Shown piece by piece: positions 26,541-33,774 of a stretch of DNA of 33,774 bases. Numbering within the stretch: the stretch's first letter is position 1; every line of letters begins with the position of its first letter. This DNA is from Luteimonas sp. (GTDB taxonomy: Bacteria > Pseudomonadota > Gammaproteobacteria > Xanthomonadales > Xanthomonadaceae). The stretch is from NCBI GenBank assembly GCA_014380115.1, contig JACMKK010000078.1:1-33774 (forward strand), given 5' to 3'. The notes beneath the pieces are model-generated. The model was not told the origin of the DNA and made no database searches. It saw only the letters and a program-made list of their open reading frames with translations. A program made the translations under genes and the position numbers.

Positions 26541-28385
26541 TCAGAACAACAGGTTGACCATCGCCACCACGATCACCGTGTAGACCAGCGCCAGCGGCGC
26601 CCCGACGCGCCACATTTCCTTTGCGGTGTAGTTGGCCGGTCCGGTGATCATCGACATCACGGGATTAGATGCGGTCATGAAATTGTTCGAAGCCGACAGC
26701 GCCACGATCAGCGCGAACGCGGTCGGATTGCCGTTCGCCGCGAGCGCCAGGTTGATCGCCATCGGTACCATGACGATGGTCGCGCCGATGTGGCTGATGA
26801 CCAGCGAGAACAGCGTCGTCAGGATCGCGATCGCAAGTTCGAGCAGCCAGACCGGGATGCCCTCCGGCAACTGGTCGAGGGTGTGTGCAGCGATCCATGC
26901 CGCCGCGCCGCTGCTGTCCATCGCCCAGCCGAGCGGGATCAGGCAGGCCATCAGGAACACCGTCTTCCAGTTGATCGCCGCGTAGGCCTCGTCCATCTTC
27001 AGCACGCCGGTGATCAGCATGCCGGCGACGCCGGTCATCAGCGCGATCGAGGTCGGCACCCGCGACGACAGCGCCACCAGCATCGTGATCGCGAAGATGA
27101 TCATCGCGACCTTGAACTTGTGCGGGCGCTGCTCGCCCTTCGGGTAATCGGTCACCACCACGAAGTCGCGGTTGCTCGCGGCCTGCGCCAGATCCTGCCA
27201 GATGCTGTGCAGCACCAGCATGTCGCCGGCGCGCAGCGGCAGGTTGCGTACGTTCTCGCGCAGCACGTCCTTGTCGCGGTTCACGGCGAGCAGGCTGATG
27301 TTGTGCTGCTTGCGCAACTGCACATCGGCCGAGGTCTTGCCGATGAAGCTCGAGGTCGGTGGCACCACCGCCTCGGAGATGCCGGCGCGGCTGGGATTGA
27401 ACAGGTCGCCGAACTCGCGCAGGCGCGTGCTCATGCGCAGGAATTGGTTTTGCGCAAAATCGGCGACCTGCGCACGCGCGCCCATGGCGCCGAGCACGCT
27501 GCCGACCCAGATGCGCGCATCGGCCGGCGGCGCCAGGCGCGACTCGTTGCCGGTCTTGAGGGCGAGCAGCAACGGCGCCCCATGCACGGCCTCGGCTTCG
27601 CCCAGCGACATGCCGACCAGCGGGCTATCGGCGCTGACGGTGAGCTCGAACACGTCGCCGTCGATGCCGTACGACTTGGCGAAATAGCTCTCGGTGCGCG
27701 CCGGCGTCACGCCCTTGTCGGCGAGGTCGTCCTCGCGCAGCAGCTTGTCGCCGAAGAACTGGAAATACAGCAGGCCGGCGCCGAGCAGCACCAGGCCGAT
27801 CGGCAGCGGCGCGAACATGCGTAGCGGCTCGAGCGTCGCGACGCCGGAGGGCAGGTTGGCGTTGGCGGCGACCAGCAGGTCGTTGAGCAGGATCAGCGGC
27901 GAGTTGCCGACCATCGTCAGCGCGCCGCCCATCACGATGGCGGCGGCGATCGGCATCAGCAGGCGCGACATCGAAAGGCCCGTGCGCGAGGACAGGCGCG
28001 AGGCCACCGGCAGGTACAGCGCCATGACCGACGGGTTCTGCATGAAAGACGAGTTGAGCCCGGCCACGGCCGTGGTCAGCAGCAGCAGGCGTTGTTCGAC
28101 GCCGTGCGCGCGCCGCAGCAGCCAGGCGGCGAGCCGGTTGAGCGCGCCGGTGCGGTCCAGTCCGGTGCCGAGGATCATCGTCGCGATGACGCTGATGACC
28201 GCGTTGCCGGAGAAGCCGTTGAACAGGTCCTCGGAGGCGACCAGGCCGGTCAGTCCGAGCAGCACCAGCACCACCAGCGCGACCAGGTCGGCGCGCACGC
28301 GCTCGAACAGGAACATCACCATCGTCAGCGACACCAGCCCGAGGACGAGCTTCATGTCGTTGGTGAGGATGAGTGCGTTATCCAT
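26541..28385 (-). CDS. SLC13 family permease with TrkA-C (RCK_C) domains
   Basis: 614 aa; N- and C-terminal TM halves around a soluble region containing VLRENVRNLPLRAGDMLVLHS. Confidence 0.88.
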   Translation of the reverse strand: MDNALILTNDMKLVLGLVSLTMVMFLFERVRADLVALVVLVLLGLTGLVASEDLFNGFSGNAVISVIATMILGTGLDRTGALNRLAAWLLRRAHGVEQRLLLLTTAVAGLNSSFMQNPSVMALYLPVASRLSSRTGLSMSRLLMPIAAAIVMGGALTMVGNSPLILLNDLLVAANANLPSGVATLEPLRMFAPLPIGLVLLGAGLLYFQFFGDKLLREDDLADKGVTPARTESYFAKSYGIDGDVFELTVSADSPLVGMSLGEAEAVHGAPLLLALKTGNESRLAPPADARIWVGSVLGAMGARAQVADFAQNQFLRMSTRLREFGDLFNPSRAGISEAVVPPTSSFIGKTSADVQLRKQHNISLLAVNRDKDVLRENVRNLPLRAGDMLVLHSIWQDLAQAASNRDFVVVTDYPKGEQRPHKFKVAMIIFAITMLVALSSRVPTSIALMTGVAGMLITGVLKMDEAYAAINWKTVFLMACLIPLGWAMDSSGAAAWIAAHTLDQLPEGIPVWLLELAIAILTTLFSLVISHIGATIVMVPMAINLALAANGNPTAFALIVALSASNNFMTASNPVMSMITGPANYTAKEMWRVGAPLALVYTVIVVAMVNLLF

Positions 28386-28394
28386 GCTTGCCGG

Positions 28395-29249
28395 TCAGCG
28401 CCTCACGTCGTAGAGCAGATCCCAGACACCATGGCCCAGGCGCTGGCCACGGCTTTCGAAATGCGTCTGCGGGCGCCATTCGGGCCGCGGCACGTGGCCG
28501 CGCAGACCGGCGCGATTGCGCAGGCCCGGCGTCGCATCGAGCACGTCCCACATCTGCTCGGCATAGTCCTGCCAATCGGTGGCGAGGTGCAAGCGGCCGC
28601 CGTCGCGCAGGCGGCTCACCAGCAGCCGCGCGAACTCCGGCTGCAGCAGGCGCCGCTTGTGGTGGCGCTTCTTGTGCCAGGGATCGGGGAAGTAGATGCG
28701 GATTTCATCAAGCCCGCCCTCATCAAGCCCGCCCTCATCGAGAGTGGCTGGAGCGATATCGCGCGTGAGCACTTCGACGGCATCGTGGTGGTAGACGCGG
28801 ACGTTGCGGCTGCCGTCCTCTGCGAGAGCGTTCAACAGGCGGCCGACACCGGGCGCATGCACCTCGATGCCGATGTAGTCGCGTGCCGGATCATGCGCGG
28901 CGGCGTAGCGGAGTGCCTCGCCGTTGCCGAAGCCGATCTCGAGCACGCGCGGCGCGCTGCGCCCGAATGTGGCATCGAAATCGCGCGGCTGGCCTTCGGC
29001 CGCGATGCAATCCAGGCCGTACTGCGGCCACTGCAGGTCGAAAGCGCGTTGCTGCGCCTCGCTGAAACGGCCCTGCCGCAACACGAAGCTGCGGATCGCG
29101 CGGCGCCCGGGTTCGGAGGTGTAAGGCTTGCGTTCGAGCCGATCGCGGGCGGATGCGGCGGGTTCGTCTTCCTGGTCGGAGGCCGATGGTGTCGCATTGT
29201 CCTTGCGATCGGCCATCAGCCGGGCACCGTGTTTTTTTTCGTCGGCCAT
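28395..29249 (-). CDS. trmB: tRNA (guanine-N7-)-methyltransferase
   Basis: [48 protein letters not shown]; start overlaps thiG stop. Alternative in-frame start at 29216. Confidence 0.94.
   Translation of the reverse strand: MADEKKHGARLMADRKDNATPSASDQEDEPAASARDRLERKPYTSEPGRRAIRSFVLRQGRFSEAQQRAFDLQWPQYGLDCIAAEGQPRDFDATFGRSAPRVLEIGFGNGEALRYAAAHDPARDYIGIEVHAPGVGRLLNALAEDGSRNVRVYHHDAVEVLTRDIAPATLDEGGLDEGGLDEIRIYFPDPWHKKRHHKRRLLQPEFARLLVSRLRDGGRLHLATDWQDYAEQMWDVLDATPGLRNRAGLRGHVPRPEWRPQTHFESRGQRLGHGVWDLLYDVRR
28705..28739. repeat. 15-bp tandem repeat (2.3 copies) inside trmB
   Basis: tcatcaagcccgccc x2 then tcatc; encodes [13 protein letters not shown] on the minus strand. Confidence 0.9.
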
Positions 29250-30046
29250 CAGCCGACTAGGCCATCGACCGGCGACGATGCCGACGCATAGCGCTTGCGC
29301 GGGATGCGGCCGGCGAGGAACGCATGCCGGCCGGCCTCGACCGCCAGCTTCATCGCACGCGCCATGCGCACGGGATCCTTCGCGCCGGCGATCGCGGTGT
29401 TCATGAGCACGCCGTGGCAGCCGAGTTCCATCGCGATCGCGGCATCGGACGCGGTGCCGACGCCGGCGTCGACGATGATCGGCACCTTCGCGTTCTCGAC
29501 GATCTCGATCAGGTTCCAGCGGTTCTGGATGCCGAGCCCGGAACCGATCGGCGCGGCCAGCGGCATCACCGCGACGCAGCCGATTTCTTCGAGGCGTTTG
29601 GCCAGGATCGGGTCGTCGCTGGTGTAGACCATGACCTCGAAGCCCTCGGCGACGAGTTGCTCGGCCGCCTTCAGGGTCTGCACGACGTCGGGGAACAGGG
29701 TCTTCTGGTCGCCGAGCACTTCCAGCTTGGTCAGCGCATGGCCATCGAGCAGTTCGCGCGCGAGGCGGCAGGTGCGCACGGCGTCCTCGGCGGTGTAGCA
29801 GCCGGCCGTGTTCGGCAGGATCGTGTAGCGATCGGGCGGCAGCACGTCGAGCAGGTTCGGTTCGCCCGGGTTCTGGCCGATATTGGTACGACGAATCGCG
29901 ACGGTGACGATCTGGGCGCCGGCGGCCTCGGTGGCGGAACGGGTTTCGTCGAGGTCCTTGAACTTGCCGGTACCGGTCAGCAAGCGGGAGGAGTAGGACT
30001 TGCCGGCGATGACCAAGGCGTCATCGTATGCGGGAGAGGAGGTCAT
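29249..30046 (-). CDS. thiG: Thiazole synthase
   Basis: [60 protein letters not shown]-like region, [35 protein letters not shown]. Confidence 0.97.
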   Translation of the reverse strand: MTSSPAYDDALVIAGKSYSSRLLTGTGKFKDLDETRSATEAAGAQIVTVAIRRTNIGQNPGEPNLLDVLPPDRYTILPNTAGCYTAEDAVRTCRLARELLDGHALTKLEVLGDQKTLFPDVVQTLKAAEQLVAEGFEVMVYTSDDPILAKRLEEIGCVAVMPLAAPIGSGLGIQNRWNLIEIVENAKVPIIVDAGVGTASDAAIAMELGCHGVLMNTAIAGAKDPVRMARAMKLAVEAGRHAFLAGRIPRKRYASASSPVDGLVG

Positions 30047-30165
30047 CGCAGGATTATCGCACCGACGCCTTGTCGATCACGCGCTGCGCGGAGAGGAGAT
30101 TGCCCGGCTGTTGCCCGTCGCTTCATGTGCGCGGGCCTTGTCGAAGGCACCGCATTACCCGGCGC

Positions 30166-30366
30166 TCAACCGCCACCGAGCGCGTGCACGATCTCGACGC
30201 GATCGTCCGTTTCGAGTTTCCGTTGCGCATGCTGGCCACGCGGCACGATGCTGCCATTGATCTCGACTGCGACGCGACGCCCGGCCAGGCCTTGCGCGTC
30301 GAGCAGACTGGCGATGGTGCAACCATCGGGAAGCGACATGCAGTCGCCATTGAGCAGGATGTCCAT
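30166..30366 (-). CDS. thiS: Sulfur carrier protein ThiS
   Basis: MDILLNGDCMSLPDGCTIASLLDAQGLAGRRVAVEINGSIVPRGQHAQRKLETDDRVEIVHALGGG; 66 aa ending in Gly-Gly. Confidence 0.92.
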   Translation of the reverse strand: MDILLNGDCMSLPDGCTIASLLDAQGLAGRRVAVEINGSIVPRGQHAQRKLETDDRVEIVHALGGG

Positions 30367-30545
30367 GCCGGCATTGTCGCGCGCCGGATGAATGCGTGCA
30401 GCCGGCTGCGATCCGCCCGCCGAAGGGAACGGCGCGGATGGGAGGGCCCTTCGGCAGGGTTGAGCAGGGACGGGCTTCGTGAAACGATGCGGCGCCATCC
30501 GCTGGCGTATCCATCGATGGATCGATTTCCTCAGGAGAGAGAAAG

Positions 30546-32372
30546 ATGACGTTGTCCGTTTACCCGGCCCGCACGCTCCTCGCCGCAGCGCTGGCTCTCG
30601 CCGCCGCCCCGGCGCTGGCGCAGACCTATTCGCAGACGGTGTTCATCGGCGACAGCCTGACCGACGCCGGTTACTTCCGGCCGCTGCTGCCACCTAGCGC
30701 GCAGCCGGTGATCGGCCAGTTCACCACCAATCCCGGGTTCGTCTGGTCGCAGTACCTGGCCGATTTCTACGGCACCAGCGCCGCGCCGAACGGCAACGGC
30801 CAGGGCGGCCCCAACTATGCCGCCGGCGGCGCGCGCGTCGGCGTCGACGTGGTCGGGCCGCTCGGCTTCATTCCTTCGCTGGTCACGCAGACCAACACCT
30901 ACCTGGCGGCCAACGGCGGGCGCGCCGACCCGAATGCGCTGTACACCGTCTGGGGCGGCGCCAACGACCTGTTCGCGGTCGCGGCCGATCCGAGCCAGGC
31001 GCAAGCGATCATCGGCGGTGCGGTGACCGCGCAGATCGGCATCGTCGGAACGCTGCAGGCAGCCGGCGCGCGCTATGTCATCGTGCCGACGATTCCCGAC
31101 ATCGGCGTCACGCCCTCGTCCCTGGCGGGCGACCCGGCCGGCCAGGCGCAGGGCACCGCGCTGGCGACGGCCTACAACACGGCGTTGTTCGGCGGACTCG
31201 CCTCGGCGGGGTTGAGCGTGATCCCGCTGGATACCTTCCACTTCCTGCAGGAAGTGGTGGCCAACCCGGCTCAGTACGGCTTCAGCAACGTCACCGGGAC
31301 GGCCTGCCTGCCGCCGGGATCGTCGTCGCTGACCTGCAGCCCGGCCGCCTGGGCGAGCCCGGATGCCCCCAACACCTACCTGTTCGCCGACGGCGTGCAC
31401 CCGACCAGCGGTGCGCACAGGATCGTCGCCGACCTCGCCGTGTCGGCCCTCGAAGGGCCACGCCTGATCGCCGTGCTGCCGCACTCGGCGGCGATGGTCG
31501 GCCGCGCCCGCGCTGATCGCATCGGCGCGCATATCGCCGGCAAGCCCGACAGCGATGGCACACGCTGGTGGGCCGATGCGCGCGGCGATTTCCAGCGTTA
31601 CGGCGATGGCGACGAGTACGACGGCGTCGGCCCGGCACTGACGGGCGGCGTCGACTGGACCAGCGGCAACCTCGTCTTCGGCGCCTTCGGTGGTTATGGC
31701 CGCCAGTTCACCCATTTCGGACAGCGCCGCGGCGATTTCGAGCAGCTCGACGCCACGCTCGGCGGGTTCGCGGGTTGGTACGGCGACAACGCCTGGGTCA
31801 ACGGCCAGGCCAGCTACACCCAGCTCAGCTACGACATCGATCGCGAGGTCTGGCTCGGCCCGGCCAAGCGCAGCCACACCGGCTCGCCGGACGGCAGCAA
31901 CATCAGCGTCGCGCTGAATGCGGGCTGGGACTTCGAGCACGGCGCGCTGACGCACGGCCCGGTGATCGGCGTGCTGTCGCAGCAGATCGAGATCGACGGT
32001 TATTCCGAAAGCCAACCGGCGCTCTCGACGTCGCTGGCCTATCCCGAACAGGAGTTCGACTCGCTGATCGGCAACGCCGGCTGGCAGGCGAGCTATGCCA
32101 TCAACGCCCACCTCAAGCCCTACGCCAGGCTGACCTACGATCGCGAATTCGAGGACGCCGCCGAGCAGGCCTTCGCACGCTCCCAGTCGCTGCCGGGCAC
32201 GCTGCCCTACGCCGTCCCGGGCCTGGAGTACGACGACAGCTACGGCACGCTGACCTTCGGCGCTCAGACGCAGCTGTTCGGGCTCGACGCCAACATGGGT
32301 TCCGCGGTCACGGTCGGGCAGAAGGGCGGTAATCACGCCACGGTGTTCGCCACTGTCGGCAGGGGCTTCTGA
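30546..32372 (+). CDS. GDSL esterase/lipase autotransporter
   Basis: Signal peptide; GDSLTDAG block, NYAAGGARVG, VWGGANDLF, DGVHPTSGAHRI; C-terminal beta-barrel ending in Phe. SD aggagag upstream. Confidence 0.92.
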   Translation: MTLSVYPARTLLAAALALAAAPALAQTYSQTVFIGDSLTDAGYFRPLLPPSAQPVIGQFTTNPGFVWSQYLADFYGTSAAPNGNGQGGPNYAAGGARVGVDVVGPLGFIPSLVTQTNTYLAANGGRADPNALYTVWGGANDLFAVAADPSQAQAIIGGAVTAQIGIVGTLQAAGARYVIVPTIPDIGVTPSSLAGDPAGQAQGTALATAYNTALFGGLASAGLSVIPLDTFHFLQEVVANPAQYGFSNVTGTACLPPGSSSLTCSPAAWASPDAPNTYLFADGVHPTSGAHRIVADLAVSALEGPRLIAVLPHSAAMVGRARADRIGAHIAGKPDSDGTRWWADARGDFQRYGDGDEYDGVGPALTGGVDWTSGNLVFGAFGGYGRQFTHFGQRRGDFEQLDATLGGFAGWYGDNAWVNGQASYTQLSYDIDREVWLGPAKRSHTGSPDGSNISVALNAGWDFEHGALTHGPVIGVLSQQIEIDGYSESQPALSTSLAYPEQEFDSLIGNAGWQASYAINAHLKPYARLTYDREFEDAAEQAFARSQSLPGTLPYAVPGLEYDDSYGTLTFGAQTQLFGLDANMGSAVTVGQKGGNHATVFATVGRGF

Positions 32373-32438
32373 GGCCCGGCGCACGTCCCGGAAGCGCGTT
32401 GCCAACAGCCGCTGGCCGCGCATAGACTTCGGCGACAA

Positions 32439-32512
32439 GCGGGTGTAGTTCAATGGTAGAACTGCAGCTTCCCAAGCTGCTAGCGTGGGTTCGATTCCCA
32501 TCACCCGCTCCA
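32439..32512 (+). tRNA. tRNA-Gly (anticodon CCC), CCA encoded
   Basis: GCGGGTG/CACCCGC acceptor stem; GCAGC-TTCCCAA-GCTGC anticodon arm; GTGGG-TTCGATT-CCCAT T-arm; discriminator T then CCA. Confidence 0.96.
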
Positions 32513-32522
32513 CGATCCACGT

Positions 32523-32550
32523 ACGGCGCCCCGCATCCCGGGGCGCCGTT
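32523..32550 (+). terminator. Terminator-like hairpin after tRNA-Gly
   Basis: acggcgccccg-catcc-cggggcgccgt followed by tcttg; weak T-tract. Confidence 0.65.
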
Positions 32551-32615
32551 CTTGCTGGAGCGGCCCAGGCCAGTCCTCTTGATACTGTCTGTAATCGCAG
32601 CAGGAAAATGATCCG

Positions 32616-33059
32616 ATGATCGTGCTGGGCTGGCGGGAGTGGGTGGCGTTGCCGGGGCTGGGCATCGATCGCGTGCGCGCCAAGATCGATACCGGTGCGC
32701 GCAGTTCGGCCCTGCATGTCGACGCGCATTGGCGCTTCGTCGAACAGGGCCTGCCGTGGGTCGGGTTCCGCCTGACGCCGTCCAAGGTGCAGCAGCGCGT
32801 GATCGAGGCCGCCGCGCCGATCTTCGATGAACGCGACGTGCTCGATTCCGGCGGCCACCGCACGCGGCGGATCTTCCTGCGCTCGACCATGCGGCTGGCG
32901 GGCAGCGCCAGGGAGATTGAAATCAACCTGACCGATCGCGGCGGCATGCTGTTCCCGATGCTGCTCGGTCGCACCGCGTTGGCCGGTACGTTCACAGTCG
33001 ATCCCGCACAGTCATCGCTGCATGGCAAACCGCCGCGCAGCCTCTCCTCGTCGGCCTGA
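32616..33059 (+). CDS. Putative ATP-dependent zinc protease / retropepsin-like (RimB-like)
   Basis: VLGWREWVALPGLGIDRVRAKIDTGARSSALHV...RTRRIFLRSTMRLAG...NLTDRGGMLFPMLLGRTAL; adjacent to rimK. Confidence 0.88.
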   Translation: MIVLGWREWVALPGLGIDRVRAKIDTGARSSALHVDAHWRFVEQGLPWVGFRLTPSKVQQRVIEAAAPIFDERDVLDSGGHRTRRIFLRSTMRLAGSAREIEINLTDRGGMLFPMLLGRTALAGTFTVDPAQSSLHGKPPRSLSSSA

Positions 33060-33098
33060 GTGGCCGTTCTTCGAGACCAGACACATGAATTCGGACGC

Positions 33099-33774
33099 AT
33101 GAAGCTCGCCATCCTCTCGCGCAACAGCAAGCTGTATTCGACGCGGCGTCTGGTCGAAGCCGCGCGCGAGCGTCACCACAGCGTGCGCGTGCTCGATCCG
33201 TTGCGTTGCTACATGCGCATCAGCACCGATGGCTTCGACATGCATTACAAGGGCCGCCCGATCTCCGGCTACACCGCGGTGATCCCGCGCATCGGTGCAT
33301 CGATCACACGTTACGGCTCGGCCGTGCTGCATCAGTTCCAGCTGATGGGCAGCTACACACCCAATCCTTCGGCCGCGATCGCACGCGCGCGCGACAAGCT
33401 GCGCTGCCACCAGTTGCTGGCCGCGCAGGGCATCGGACTGCCGGCGACGGTGTTCGGCGACAACCCGGACGACACCGTCGACCTGCTGTCGATGCTCGGC
33501 CCGCCGCCGCATGTCATCAAGCTCAACGAAGGCACGCAGGGCGCGGGCGTGATGCTGACCGAAAAGCCATCGGCCTCGCGCAGCGTGATCGAGACGCTGC
33601 GTGGCCTGTACGCCAATTTCCTGGTGCAGGAATTCATCGAGGAGGCCAAAGGCGCGGACCTGCGTTGTTTCGTGGTCGGCGGCAGCGTCGTCGCGGCGAT
33701 GCGGCGGCAGGCGCCGAAGGGCGATTTCCGCTCCAACCAGCACCGCGGCGGCAGCGCCAAGCCCATCATTCCGA
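33099..33774 (+). CDS. rimK: RimK-type ATP-grasp ligase (ribosomal protein S6--L-glutamate ligase), 3' end outside window
   Basis: ATG 33099: [41 protein letters not shown]...[16 protein letters not shown]...[21 protein letters not shown]; open to the window end (missing from the ORF track because it has no stop). Confidence 0.94.
   Translation, partial: MKLAILSRNSKLYSTRRLVEAARERHHSVRVLDPLRCYMRISTDGFDMHYKGRPISGYTAVIPRIGASITRYGSAVLHQFQLMGSYTPNPSAAIARARDKLRCHQLLAAQGIGLPATVFGDNPDDTVDLLSMLGPPPHVIKLNEGTQGAGVMLTEKPSASRSVIETLRGLYANFLVQEFIEEAKGADLRCFVVGGSVVAAMRRQAPKGDFRSNQHRGGSAKPIIP

Noticed and set aside
26469-27824. 451-aa plus-strand ORF opposite the SLC13 permease
   Set aside because: His/Gln/Arg/Asp-rich artefact antisense to a conserved permease.
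30531-32858. 775-aa minus-strand ORF opposite the autotransporter and tRNA-Gly
   Set aside because: Covers a tRNA gene and a well-supported esterase ORF on the plus strand; no recognisable domain.
33012-33743. 243-aa minus-strand ORF at the right end
   Set aside because: Antisense to rimK, which is clear on the plus strand but missing from the ORF list because it runs off the window.
1-33774. CRISPR array, transposon, prophage, toxin-antitoxin or defence island
   Set aside because: No regularly spaced repeats, transposase/integrase signatures or known defence genes were seen; the gene content is core-genome-like.

Overview
High-GC (roughly 65%) gammaproteobacterial chromosomal DNA, Xanthomonadales-like by gene content and gene order. 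Densely coding with a housekeeping character. No CRISPR array, transposase, integrase, phage module or recognisable defence system was seen. Left part: a glycolysis locus with the 3' part of gap, a DUF2339/DUF3999 membrane gene pair, a divergent small membrane protein, pgk, two small secreted DUF6289-like proteins, a GNAT acetyltransferase, pyk and class I fba. Middle: a MarR-EmrA-EmrB type efflux operon, a tail-anchored protein with two ribosomal-L7/L12-like motifs, cysK, and an RND membrane-fusion/permease pair translationally overlapping a TrmH-family RNA methyltransferase and a SAM methyltransferase with a Cys cluster. Right part: M28 peptidase, mscL, fumarylacetoacetate hydrolase family protein, Rieske protein, MarR-GNAT fusion, SLC13 permease, trmB, thiG, thiS, a GDSL autotransporter esterase, tRNA-Gly(CCC), a RimB-like zinc/retropepsin-like protease and the start of rimK. 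The most interesting items are: (i) the membrane-anchored double L12-CTD-like protein, (ii) the DUF2339/DUF3999 pair, (iii) micro-duplications and an A8 tract in trmB, (iv) a MarR operator inside a promoter spacer with a predicted leaderless start, (v) dispersed inverted-repeat elements between emrA/emrB and pyk/fba, and (vi) a diverged start to the gap fragment at the window edge. No convincing complete novel system was found; these are candidates only.
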